Positions 49,735 through 60,194 of a stretch of DNA of 64,000 nucleotides are shown piece after piece (the stretch's first letter is position 1; every line of letters starts with the position of its first letter). The notes below the pieces were generated by a model. That model did not search any database and was not told the origin of the DNA. It saw only the letters and a program-made list of their open reading frames with translations. A program made the position numbers and the translations under genes. The stretch is taken from assembly GCA_018292915.2 (NCBI GenBank), contig JACVVK020000035.1, positions 1,966,001 to 2,030,000 on the forward strand. Reading direction: 5' to 3'. Origin of the DNA: Batillaria attramentaria (Eukaryota > Mollusca > Gastropoda > Batillariidae).

Positions 49735-51744
49735 ATGTCGGACGTTGGCCTTACACAGAGCGTTCTCCAGGGAATGCTTGACAGACAGGAAGCGAACCTA
49801 CGACAGTGTATTGATTCAGTGAGAGGGGACATTGGAAATCTGAAGCAGACTCTGAACATTTTGTGTCAGGATGTGTCTGGGCTGAAGAAAAGGACTGATG
49901 CCCTGGAGCGTACCACGGACACTGTGTGCCAAACAGTAAGTGATCATTCGATCTCTATTTCTGACATGAATAAGACACTGACTTCAATGCAAGAGTCAGT
50001 CGATGACAGGATTGAAAAGTTAGAGGAGATCTCCCGGCGGGATAATTTGAGGTTTTTCGGGGTCTCAGAGACGGGGGAGGACACTTATGACGCGTGCACA
50101 ACTGCTATGGTGGACTTATTCAATGAGTGTAGTGTGTTGGATGGGAAGACATGGGACAAGACGGATATAGTGCGGGCACACCGACTCAACACACGTGCTG
50201 CACGTGAGAACAACAAACCGCGCCCTATGATAGTAAAATTCACCCGCTGGAGTGAGAAGATGGAGGTGCTCACGAGGGGGCGGGAGAAGCTGAGGTCAGT
50301 GGGCGTGTCTGTTGCCAGTGACCTTACCCAGCGCCAACAGGCCACTCTACGACAATACCGGGACAGTGGTGTGAGAGCCTATTACAAGGGGGGCAAACTC
50401 GTGGTCGGTGGCCCTTTGCAACAACAACAACATTATAGGAACAACAGTCACATAGTGGGTGATGCTCCACTGCACCTTCGTGCCTCCAACGCAGCGAGCG
50501 ATAATCCTGATCGTCGCACCTCCCAGCAGCAGCAGCGCTACAAGTCGTCGGCCGCTGGTGGTGGTGCCAGTGGTGGTGGTCAGGGCTCCCGGCATCAGCA
50601 GCGGAAGACATGGAGGGACGGAGAGTGGCAACTCGTGCCGCCACACCGACAGTCGGGCACGGGACTTGACCTCGGTGCTGGTTCTAGTACCGGTAGTGGT
50701 ACTGGTGCCGGTGCCGCTCACGACAGCGCCTGGCAACGAAACGGCAGGGAAGACGACCGATGGTTCCAGAACAACCCCTACTACACGCTGGCCGAACTCC
50801 CCGCCGACGATTGGCACGAAGACCAAGACGATCTGCGGCCTGTCTCCGACGACGACGACGACCGTATGAGCGTCGGCACCCCGAGTCTGTCCCTGCTTGT
50901 CAGACCCGGTCTCCTGTCTTACAGCCAAGCTGCTTCCCCGTCGCTAGGCAACAGGGAGGATACGGGTGCGAGGACAGACAGTGCTGGCGTGTCGGCACTG
51001 ACAACAGAGACTATGGCGAGTGTCCAGGCTGCATCTGCTGCGACGGCAGGGGACGATGCGGTAGACACTCGTAATGACACCATGAATGCTGCGTCGGTCT
51101 GTGACGATAACCGGCAAGAGACAACAGACCCCTCCCTCCCCACCCACCCAGAGGATCAGACCCAAAAAGACACAGTGCTGACTGTAAACTCTGCCACAGG
51201 TGGCGGTAACCGTGATGTCACCAGCCAAGACACAGACGCTACGCCGACATGCCAGGGGGAGGCTGGAGGGGAGCCCTTAGACCCTCCTGCCATCGAGAAA
51301 GCCATGGGGGAATCCCCTAAACTATGTGGGGAATCCCCGCCTCCCGTCACAGGGTCTGTCGAGCCAGTATCCAGCAAGCAGCCCGTGCAAGGCGAGCCCG
51401 GCAACTCCATGGTCAAGCCGCGTGGGAGACCCAAGGACAGCGACCTGCTTCCAGGTCAGACACACCTACCTGCGGCTTGGAACAAGACCACACCGCCAGT
51501 CAATCAGAGCCGACCGGCCCCGAGCGGGAAAGGTCAGCACGTCACCTCGGCAGTCAACAGGAAAACCCCCACTGGTTTGCACGTGCAAGGTTGCAGTGCA
51601 GGCGGCCGTCCTAACACGAGACTGCGTAGCGCGTCAGCCAGTGCAGCGGGACGGGGCGGTAAGCAGGTCAGTGGGTCAGGAGGCCGGACACCTACCACCA
51701 TGTCCGGCGTGAGTCAGCCTTCACCGAGAGGTAGTGCTAGCTGA
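49735..51744 (+). CDS. LINE ORF1 protein (L1-type RNA-binding protein, about 669 aa)
   Basis: Intact frame from MSDVGLTQSVLQGML to TGA; an in-frame ATG 42 bp earlier is possible, but this one sits at the start of a predicted helix. Residues about 15-100 have heptad-like spacing typical of a coiled coil. They are followed by RRDNLRFFGVSET, ERAHR-like VRAHRLN, PRPMIVKFTRW and a DLTQRQQATLRQYR segment. This is the order seen in L1-type ORF1p (RRM plus C-terminal domain), which coats LINE RNA and acts as a chaperone. The second half (about 260-669) is long, disordered and rich in Gly/Ser/Thr/Pro, which is unusual for compact ORF1p. No nucleic-acid zinc knuckle was found. Confidence 0.85.
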   Translation: MSDVGLTQSVLQGMLDRQEANLRQCIDSVRGDIGNLKQTLNILCQDVSGLKKRTDALERTTDTVCQTVSDHSISISDMNKTLTSMQESVDDRIEKLEEISRRDNLRFFGVSETGEDTYDACTTAMVDLFNECSVLDGKTWDKTDIVRAHRLNTRAARENNKPRPMIVKFTRWSEKMEVLTRGREKLRSVGVSVASDLTQRQQATLRQYRDSGVRAYYKGGKLVVGGPLQQQQHYRNNSHIVGDAPLHLRASNAASDNPDRRTSQQQQRYKSSAAGGGASGGGQGSRHQQRKTWRDGEWQLVPPHRQSGTGLDLGAGSSTGSGTGAGAAHDSAWQRNGREDDRWFQNNPYYTLAELPADDWHEDQDDLRPVSDDDDDRMSVGTPSLSLLVRPGLLSYSQAASPSLGNREDTGARTDSAGVSALTTETMASVQAASAATAGDDAVDTRNDTMNAASVCDDNRQETTDPSLPTHPEDQTQKDTVLTVNSATGGGNRDVTSQDTDATPTCQGEAGGEPLDPPAIEKAMGESPKLCGESPPPVTGSVEPVSSKQPVQGEPGNSMVKPRGRPKDSDLLPGQTHLPAAWNKTTPPVNQSRPAPSGKGQHVTSAVNRKTPTGLHVQGCSAGGRPNTRLRSASASAAGRGGKQVSGSGGRTPTTMSGVSQPSPRGSAS

Positions 51745-51786
51745 TGCGAAGGCCCGGCCCAGGTGTGTAATGACAGTGACACAGGT

Positions 51787-54700
51787 ATGGATGGTGCATG
51801 CATAAGCTTCTTGACTTATAACATTGAAGGTCTGGGTAGAGTGTACGAAGACGAGGTGGCATCCTTCATATCCCGTTTCGACTTTGTGGTACTAACAGAA
51901 ACATTTTCTACTACGTTTCCCGAACACCTGTTTCCATTGCATGACGTGTTACTTTCACCCGGCGTTCGGTTGTCAGACTCGCCTACTGCCAGACTGTCTG
52001 GGGGTGTTGCATTACTAGTTAGGAAAGAGTTTAGTAAATATATGAAACGTGTTGTTGTTGAATACGACAACATAATTGCCGTCAGACTTTCAAAGTGTTT
52101 GTTTGGTCTCGAATCTGACGTCGTCTTACTTGGTGTGTATGTACCCCCGTGTAATTCTGAGTACTATACTGAAAATCGAGATTGAGAATGGCATCACTAT
52201 GGTGGAGCAGTGTATACTGGATGTTTTAGAACAAGTGGGTGATGTGGAGTTATTGCTGTGTGGCGATTTTAATGCCAGAACTGGGAGTAGTGTGCCGGGT
52301 GTCGATGATTTGCCTAGTGACGTTGTCGACCTTGACCCAGATGTCAGCCATCATGTACCCCAACGCTTCTCACGTGACTGTGTTATCAACACATTTGGAA
52401 AGTACCTGTTGAATGTGTGCGAACAGTTCAACCTGTCTATCTTGAACGGTATGCTTGGTAGTGAGGGTAGTGGTGACTTTACTTATATATCTGCCACGGG
52501 GTGCAGCGTCAACGACTATTTTCTTATTTCTAGAAGCATGCAAGACGCTTGTCATTCACTACAGGTGGTACCAAGAGTAGAATCGAAGCACATGCCGGTA
52601 TCTTTGCAAATATTTATTAAAAGTGACAATAGCCTTGACAATAGGCATGTCCCGTCCTCGTACTCTCGGGAGAAATATGTATGGTGTACCGAGAAGGCTA
52701 ATACGTTCAGAGAAACTCTCATGTCAGACGATGCACAAAAATGTTTTGATCATTCACTAGAATTAGTCGATTTAGATGTCGATGCTGCACTTGCGCTGTT
52801 TAATAGAGGACTCAGCATAGCTGGGCAATGCATGAAAAAAACGGTCTACGTTAGTGGTGATAAAAAACAATCTTGGTTTGACCGTGACTGCAGGGAATCA
52901 AGAAGGGTTTTGCGTCAACATTTGAGAAGGTTTAAGAAAAATGGTTTTGAAGAAGATAGAATTATTTATATAAAAAACGTAAAGAATACAAAGCTCTGTT
53001 AAAAGAAAAGAAAACTTCGCATCGTAGGGATGTCCTAGGTGTGCTTCATGAATGTAGAAATGACGCAAAGCTCTTCTGGAGTACCATCAAGTCTTTTACG
53101 GTGAACAGTAAAACACGAAATACAATAACCAAAGAAGAGTGGTTTGAGTATTTCCATGAAGTTTTTAATTCACAAACTGTTTTTGTCAACAATGAGGACG
53201 AGAGTGACGAATCGACACACAACGAAGTCCCTACTGTCACTCAGGTCTCTGATGACTGTAATTCAGAAGACGTGGTTGATGGGGATAGTCCACCTAGACG
53301 CTCCAGTAGCGATACTGACACTGTCGACAATGAGTTGCTGGATCGTAGTATTTCCGAACTAGAAGTGCTTGAAGCCATTAATAGTTTAAAAAATAGTAAG
53401 GCCCCAGGTCCTGACAATCTGATAGGTGAGTTTTATAAGAATTCCGTAGATCAAACAGTTCGATTTTTCGTAAGACTCTTTAATTCTATCTTTCAGTCTG
53501 GTACATTCCCAAAAGCATGGACAGAAGCGACAATCCAACCTCTTCACAAAAAAGGCGATATAAATAATCCAGACAACTATCGTGGTATTTCTTTACTCAA
53601 CATCAGTAGTAAGTTGTACAGTTTTATATTAAATAAACGTCTTACAAAGTGGATTGAGACTAACAGTGTTATACATGAACCCCAGGCTGGCTTTCGCAAG
53701 AAATACAGCACAGTTGACCACATTTTTACCCTTTCCGCACTTATCCAAAAACAGCTAGTCAAACATAAAAAATTGTACGTCGCCTTCATTGACTTCAGAA
53801 AAGCATTTGATTCCGTGGTCCGTGACAAATTATGGAAAGTTTTGAATAACAGGGGTATAAGGGGTAGAATGTTTATGGCCATCAAGAGCATGTACAAGGT
53901 AGTCAAGGCAAGGGTAAGGGTTGGGGGAGACTATACTGATTTCCTCTATTGTCCTGTCGGGTTGAAGCAAGGAGAAACGTGCAGTCCTGTCCTATTTTCT
54001 CTCTTCATTAATGAACTAGCTGATGACGTAATTAAAGCAGGTAAACATGGCGTTCAGATGTCACCAGATTTGGTGGAAATGTTGATATTGTTGTTTGCTG
54101 ACGACGTGGCTCTCTTTTCAGATACAGTGAGGGGCCTGCAAACCCAGATTGATATACTGTATCACACTGTACACCGTCTTGGTCTTGTAAATCTGGATAA
54201 ATCAAATATTGTTGTTTTTTAGAAACGGGGGTCGCTTATCTGTGTCTGAAAAATGGCACTATGGCAATGAGGATGTAGAGGTAGTTAATATGTATAAGTA
54301 CCTGGGTATATATTTGTCTACTCGTCTGTCCTATACGTACTCTCTACAAGACATGGCTACTAGAGCGAAAAAAAGGGGTAATTGGCATCTTGAAACTACT
54401 TTGGTCCCTTGGGGAAAAGTCTCCTTCAATATTCTTCAAGGTGTTCGATTGCCAGATACAACCAATGTTGATGTATGGGGCAGAGGTGTGGGGTCCAGTG
54501 GCCGATATAATGGTGGTAGAGCGAGTTCATCTGTTCGCCCTCAAGCATTTTTTAAATACAAGTGACCGTACGCCTAGTGTACTCGTCTATGGCGAGACTG
54601 GTAGACACCCAATTAGTGTAAACATATACGTTCACTGCATTCGTTATTGGCTTAAAATTGTGCGTATGCCTCAACACCGTCTTCCCCTCAAAGCATATAA

Positions 54701-55319
54701 TATGTTACTATATTTACACAATCAAGACAAGACAACATGGGTTTCGTATGTTCGCAGTTTGTTATATAGATACGGTTTTGGCGTGGTCTGGGAAAGCCAG
54801 GGAGTGGGGTGTACTGCACATTTTCTACGCTGTTTTAAACAAAGAGTGCTAGATTGCTGGCATCAAGATTGGCATGCAAGACTGACAGAAAAAGATAACT
54901 TGCCACCCTCCGAGGACCGCTACTCTTTCTACCGCTCCTTTAAGTCCACTGTGTCGCTAAGCCCCTTTCTATCTGAGATAAAACGTGTTCAGATCCGTAA
55001 TGCTTTCATCAGGTTCCGAATGGGTACATCATGTCTGAGACCACACCGTCTTCGCTTCGCTACAGGATCAGTAGATTTCAGCTGCCCTATATGTACCGAT
55101 GTGTACGAGTCCGAACTACACTTTATGTTTACTTGCCCGTTATACAGCGCTCTCCGGGCTAAACACCTGCCTGCAAAATACATCAAACACCCTTCGTCCT
55201 TTCGCTTGGCCTTACTGTTATCTAGTTTGAATAGTAACCTCGTGCTTCGTGTTGCAACGTTTGTGTATGAAGCCTTTCGCATGAGAAACCAATACGTTCA
55301 TAGTTCAGAGTATATGTAA
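51787..55319 (+). pseudogene. LINE ORF2 (APE endonuclease and reverse transcriptase), frameshifted
   Basis: Endonuclease motifs: TYNIEGL, VLTETF, LCGDFNAR, SVNDYFLISR, and SKH where SDH is usual. Reverse transcriptase motifs: SKAPGPDNL, NYRGISLLN, FIDFRKAFDSV, VGLKQGETCSPVLFSLFINE and the catalytic FADD. A C-terminal C-x2-C..H..C knuckle (CPICTDV ... HFMFTC) closes it. The reading frame is broken at least four times: near 52170-52190; in the A-run near 52972-52980; in the T-run near 54208-54220; and near 54400-54430. The enzyme cannot be made from this copy. Confidence 0.9.
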
Positions 55320-55481
55320 TTCAAGCTATTTCGTTGACACACTCAATACCGTGTTGTTGTACATATGTGTATGCACTACATTTCTTGGTTTGCGTATGGG
55401 ACACTGCGCTTACACTGCACGTGTGACTTAGTTATAATAGGCATATTTCTGCTGCTGCCCCTTCTACTGATGCTGCTGTAT

Positions 55482-55534
<53 letters not shown>

Positions 55535-55777
55535 TGTGTGAGAGAGAGAGAGAGAGTGAAGGAGGTGGGGGGGGGGCGGAACATGACCGGCGGCTGAACG
55601 AATTTTGTGTTTTTCTTATACGTTGTGTATGCAGTGGTACCTCTATTTTTGCTGGCATTGTATGTGTGTGTCACATGTGCGATGAGCACACGTTTCCTCC
55701 CCTTGATATGGGCTGAAGGCCTCATCAATAAACTGATTGATTGATTGATTGATCTGTTCTCTGTCCGTGCATCACAG

Positions 55778-55981
55778 GCGATGTACGCCCAGGACTGCAA
55801 GCACTGCGGCACAGCCAGCTTCCCGTACCACGTGGAACCGATCCGTTGCTCCCAGTGTCTGGAGACGGACTGTGTCTGCACCGAGGATGACCTGGAGGAG
55901 AAGAAGCGCCACGTGGACCCCAACAAGCCGCACATGAAGGAGCTGTGCCACAAGTGCCTGGCAGGGGACCCGTGCACCTAG
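55778..55981 (+). CDS. zar1-like: ZAR unit III, exon B (rest of zinc finger, stop)
   Basis: Acceptor tgcatcacag|GCG, phase 0, 67 codons plus TAG. All ZAR ligands are present (DCKHC, IRCSQC, DCVC, DPNKPHMKELCHKC, DPC). Only 25 bp separate the LINE tail from this exon, so the branch point and most of the 3' splice region now come from the LINE and its duplicated target. Confidence 0.85.
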   Translation, partial: AMYAQDCKHCGTASFPYHVEPIRCSQCLETDCVCTEDDLEEKKRHVDPNKPHMKELCHKCLAGDPCT

Positions 55982-56172
55982 TTAGCACATGAAGTCCGAG
56001 GCCTGGATTTAAAACCCCTGCCGTGATTCACTCTTACAGTTTGGCTGAAGCAAAAAACTCATGTAGTTAGTTACTCCTTCGGCAGTCTTGCTTTGTTGGC
56101 TTACACGGGACTTCTGTATTCAATGTAGTCAGTTTTCACATAGCATACACTTTGGAGTTGAATATCCTTCTC

Positions 56173-56246
<74 letters not shown>

Positions 56247-56840
56247 CAATCGATTTAATTGGCATAGGTATTGTAATCGAGCTGTGACATGCCTGATATC
56301 TCCCAGACACTGAGCCAAACAAAAAACTGTGTGTCCAAGGATTTATGTTTAAGATTAGATTGAGTCCAAATATTGATCTGTGTGAGTGAGTAGTGATTAG
56401 AGCAAAAATTCCCGAATAAAAGCAGTGCCTTAATTGCTGTGTGTGTGTGTGTGTGTGTGCGTGTGCGTGTGCGTGTGCGTGGGGAGAGAGAGGTGTATAC
56501 ATGGATCCGCTTCGTGTTGTTGTTTGCCACTGATAACAGATTGTCCAGAGTAGGATAATAAAGATATCTGAATTGAATTCCAATGCTTTCTTGTGGATAA
56601 AGTCTACCGCCACTCAAGTCCACTGTCTGTACTTTAAATGTCTTACAGCAGTTCCAAGCAACATGCTCATTCTGCTGTACAGCGCTGATTGTATGTACAT
56701 GTATTTCAACACAACCGAAAGTAGAAGTCATTCAGCTGAAGCCTTCATTGAAACAGTCTAACGTTTTAATAGCACTGGTGGTAGTACACGTACGTGTACA
56801 GAGAGACATTTCCCAACCGGCAAAACAGGTGCAGTCTACT
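55982..56840 (+). repeat. Segmental duplication, copy 2 (3' flank of ZAR unit III)
   Basis: Matches 43530-44465 closely through the same (TG)n tracts, AATAAA signals and catgctcattctgctgtaca block. The duplicated sequence resumes at 58553-58970 after about 1.7 kb that includes the promoter of unit IV. Confidence 0.85.
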
Positions 56841-56867
56841 CTCTCTTTCTCTCTCTCCCCCCCCCCC

Positions 56868-56898
<31 letters not shown>

Positions 56899-56911
56899 CC
56901 TGGAGAGGTGG

Positions 56912-57080
56912 GGTGGGGATTTGGGGGTTTAACGTCCTTTTCCACCATATAGGGTGATATCAAAGACGGGGCAACGATGAAACAGCCAGCGCAAATATTT
57001 GGCCCTAACCGGCATCGAACTCACGACCCGAGCATTAGAAGTACAACGCTTTACCATTCGACCACCCCGGCTCCCCACGA
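56912..57080 (-). mobile_element. tRNA-derived SINE, family A, minus strand
   Basis: Reads gggggtttaacgtccttttc, gatatcaaagacggggcaac, gcaaatatttggccc, gaactcacgacccgagcatt and the head complement (taccattcgaccaccccggc). Confidence 0.75.
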
Positions 57081-57235
57081 GAGAGAGAGAGAGAGAGAGA
57101 GAATGACAATGACAATGATCCTTTATTTATCAACGGAGAGAGAGAGAGAGAGCCGGATACATACATACATACATACATACATACATACATACATACATAC
57201 ATAAAATCTGTCCACACATGACGAAGCACAAATAC

Positions 57236-57410
57236 TAAAAATAACTCCTTCCCAGAATGCCTTACAAGGATATATACTACCTGTGTTGTTGGCAGCGCTT
57301 TCATACTCAGACACATTCGCGAACGGAGTCACCGACGGAGGAGTGGAGACACTGCTAGTGAAGATTGTTGTCTGAATCTACATTTTCACAGCCGTGTCAC
57401 CGTAAACCTG
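57236..57410 (+). promoter_or_regulatory. ZAR unit IV promoter and non-coding exon 1
   Basis: TATA-like TAAAAATA (57236-57243), then CTTCCCAGAATGCC (motif core 57251-57261). The exon is homologous to units II and III, with donor CTG|GTGAG at 57411. A tract of ATAC repeats lies directly upstream (57158-57202). Confidence 0.5.
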
Positions 57411-57639
57411 GTGAGTTGTCTAAACTATCAGAAATTCTTGTTTAATAAACAATGTTTAGTTTAGGGCTTAGTAAACAATGAAACTATTGTAATTAAACAG
57501 CTTTTGTAGCATGAGAATTACAGCCAAACAAATTCGGTCGGAGAAAAACAAGCAATGCATAATTACATATGATCATGCATTGCATAATTATGTATGATCA
57601 AATAAATGATATGTTGCAATCTTTTTTGCAAAGCCTTCC

Positions 57640-57850
57640 AGTAATTTCCTCAGCCGCGAGTTTGTCTTTGCTGCTTGAGCGGCGTGAGGCCACAAATAAC
57701 TAACTCCAGTAATTTCCGGTTTATCTAGTCAGTTTCACCAGTGCATGTCTGTCCATCGTCTGTAAATTAATGTCCGTGAGTTCCAGTGAGTGATCGGCGC
57801 ATTGAGTTTTATTTTAAGAAATGCGCCTTACAAATACCATTTATTGTTAT
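57640..57850 (-). repeat. Dispersed repeat, family E, minus strand
   Basis: Complement of the 8626-8895 repeat: cttgagcggcgtgaggccac, agtcagtttcaccagtgca and gcgcattgagttttatttta in the expected inverted order, ending in an ATT tail. Confidence 0.5.
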
Positions 57851-58052
57851 TATTATTAAATTAAAGTCATATTTCTCTGGTATTAGAAGCCGTAATGTCA
57901 CGAAAAAGGTTACAATGGCCAAAAGGAGCGTCTATTCATTTGGCAAACAGCCAGCATGACGAACATAGACGCTTTCAACACATTGCCATTTTCTATCGAA
58001 GTATTAAAAACACCCATTGAATGGGAAATGGCAATTCAGAAATGCTTTAGGA

Positions 58053-58533
58053 ATTCTCCAGCGATTGGTTTTTGGAAGGGTATATGCTGTGGTGCATGTA
58101 CAAAATGAAAAAAAACAAACCTCAAATAAAGAGTATGTACACTATGTACACTAAGTGCTTCTCTGGCAAGTCTCATGTAAACAGCATACATGTACAACAG
58201 CACGCTCTGAGCACACTCTCAACACGAACGAACTCGGATCATTTTACGATCACATAGAAGTCGTACGGCTTCCAAACTTCATGAAAACGTACACGGCCCG
58301 ACGGTGGATGCGGTGGTCTACATGGCGAGGTGTTTGTCTCTCTGTACAGTCGGTAATTAGCCCGTAATTGGCTAAATTACGAGAGCTCTCCGAAAAACCA
58401 ACCGACCGGTGCACGTGAGCAGTGTTCACTCTCCACCGATTGGTTTTGGGAAGGGTATATGCTGTGGTGCATGTACAAAATGAAAAAAAACAACCCTTAA
58501 ATAAAGAGTATGTAGACTGTGTACACTAAGTCT
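58053..58533 (+). repeat. Pair of about 107-bp direct repeats
   Basis: The segment gcgattggtttttggaaggg ... gtacactaagt at 58053-58160 recurs at 58427-58533 with few changes. Both copies contain an inverted CCAAT box and ggtatatgctgtggtgcatg. Confidence 0.75.
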
Positions 58534-59151
58534 GGATGATTCATAACTATACAATGTCTCCCAGTGTCGTGCACAGAGCGTGCCGTGCTTGTATTGTTTG
58601 CGTTCACTAAAGCATTACATGGATCAGTGACGTCGTTGGCAGGACCCCAAGTTCTTATCGATACCTTATCCTTATACCTTATCTTATCGATTTGATTATT
58701 ATTATTATTATTATTATTATCGATACCTCAAACTCAAATCTTGGCAGCTGAATACTAACTGAGTTTGTATTACGTAAAACGAAAAAAGAACAGCCAACAG
58801 TTCGAAACAAAATCTACTTTTCTTTCAGCGAGCTGCAAATTTTAATCAGCTTATTAATTCTGATCCCTGCGCCCAAATCGAGGGGAAAAAGAGGGTTTTC
58901 TGTATTATGTATGCCTTGGGTCATTAAGGGGAAACCCAAACGCGCTTTGAATATGCAGGCGTAATTTTTTTTATTTTTGTTTTTTAGGTTTGGCAGAACT
59001 GATTGTTTTCACAGTACGGTATGTTTTTCTGGGGTAGAATACGGAAACATTTGATGACATTTCCCTTTAATCGATGATTCATAATAATCTTCATATCTGT
59101 GTTTTTGGGCGTGGAAAAACAGGAACATATATGATTCAACGTCTATCAGAC

Positions 59152-59217
59152 GATTATATTATATTATATTATATTATATTATATTATATTATATTATATT
59201 ATATTATATTATATTAT
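59152..59217 (+). repeat. (ATATT)n microsatellite
   Basis: About twelve copies of a pentanucleotide directly upstream of the (TG)n tract of unit IV. Confidence 0.95.
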
Positions 59218-59242
59218 GAATTAAAGTGTGTGTGCGTGCGTG

Positions 59243-59249
59243 CGTGTGC

Positions 59250-59339
<90 letters not shown>
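59243..59339 (+). promoter_or_regulatory. (TG)n tract forming the 3' splice region of unit IV exon A
   Basis: About 45 TG dinucleotides run directly into cag|CCTACACTAAAGCC. Confidence 0.75.
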
Positions 59340-59443
59340 CCTACACTAAAGCCATGAGCCGACGTCGTTACGGTTACTTTGAGTGCGATGATTGCGGCAG
59401 GTGCTGGGAAAGTGCGCACGTCTACTGCGATGAATTCGATGAA
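59340..59443 (+). CDS. zar1-like: ZAR unit IV, exon A (start and first knuckle)
   Basis: The ATG at 59354 (agccATGa) gives 30 codons to donor GATGAA|GTAAGC, phase 0. The 14 bases before the ATG differ in length from units III and V; this confirms that this ATG, not an upstream exon, sets the frame. The exon encodes RRYGYFECDDCGRCWESAHV and YC; the extra Cys (GRC) is unique in the array. With exon B (59991) the protein is 97 aa. No C or A' exon lies between them. Confidence 0.8.
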
Positions 59444-59567
59444 GTAAGCATTCATCATACTCATCATACATTCATGAACTACATCTACATACAATATACA
59501 TTATCACCCTCTCGTGACCCAATTGATTGAGTTACAGCACACCAATATCTAATAATGTTAAATATTG

Positions 59568-59856
59568 CACGTGTGGTCTAATAGGTAGCGCGTCGGACTT
59601 AGCCGCTGCGTTACTGAACGACCGTCCCCGCTGTCACGACGATGAAGCGTGGGTTCGAGCCCAGGTCGAGGGGTGATATCTGATACCGGTTTTTCCTGGC
59701 TACCGGGCTGCTCATCGGGGGGTTTCTCTGCGGGTTATCCGGCTTTCCTCCCCCCGGAAAATTGAAAAATAGGATAGGTATTGATTGGCGCTGCACCGCG
59801 GCGACACGTTTCCCCTGGGTGAAGTAGCCCGAAGTTCTCGAAAGGGATAATAAGGC
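59568..59856 (+). mobile_element. tRNA-derived SINE, family B, in ZAR unit IV intron
   Basis: Head gtgtggtctaataggtagcg, B box GGTTCGAGCCC and full body to ggcgctgcaccgcggcgaca. It occupies most of the A-B intron and is followed by a (GC)n(CA)n tract. Confidence 0.7.
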
Positions 59857-59867
59857 GCGCGCGCGCG

Positions 59868-59931
<64 letters not shown>

Positions 59932-59990
59932 GAGGAAAATGTTTTATATGTAGCTGGATTCACTGACTGTTCACTGTCCATCTGTCACAG

Positions 59991-60194
59991 GCGGAGTACG
60001 AGCAAGACTGCGAAGAATGCGGGGCAGCCTGTCTGCCGGACCGCGTGGAACCACTGATCTGCTCCGAGTGCAAGCTGGTCGACTGCATCTGTACCGATGA
60101 GGATCTGGAGAAGAAACGGAACGTGGACCCCGACAAGCCGCACATGAAGGAGCTGTGCCACAAGTGCCAGTCTGGGGACCCGTGCACTGAGTGA
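59991..60194 (+). CDS. zar1-like: ZAR unit IV, exon B (rest of zinc finger, stop)
   Basis: Acceptor ctgtcacag|GCG, phase 0, 67 codons plus TGA. It encodes DCEECG, LICSEC, DCIC, DPDKPHMKELCHKC, DPC. It is more diverged from units II and III than those are from each other (for example CLPDRVEPL in place of SFPYxVEPI), so it is an older paralogue. Confidence 0.85.
   Translation, partial: AEYEQDCEECGAACLPDRVEPLICSECKLVDCICTDEDLEKKRNVDPDKPHMKELCHKCQSGDPCTE

Larger units (their letters stand above)
49436..55752 (+). mobile_element. Full-length but inactive LINE (6317 bp) with 17-bp target duplication
   Basis: Two-ORF non-LTR retrotransposon: 5' UTR from 49436, ORF1 49735-51744, degenerate ORF2 51787-55319, then a 3' UTR with AATAAA and a (TGAT)n tail at about 55732-55752. 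A perfect 17-bp duplication beginning tctgttctctgtccg flanks it (49419-49435 and 55753-55769). The clade is uncertain: APE endonuclease, an L1-type ORF1 and a microsatellite tail. It contains a further (GT)n(GA)n tract at 55485-55554. Confidence 0.92.
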
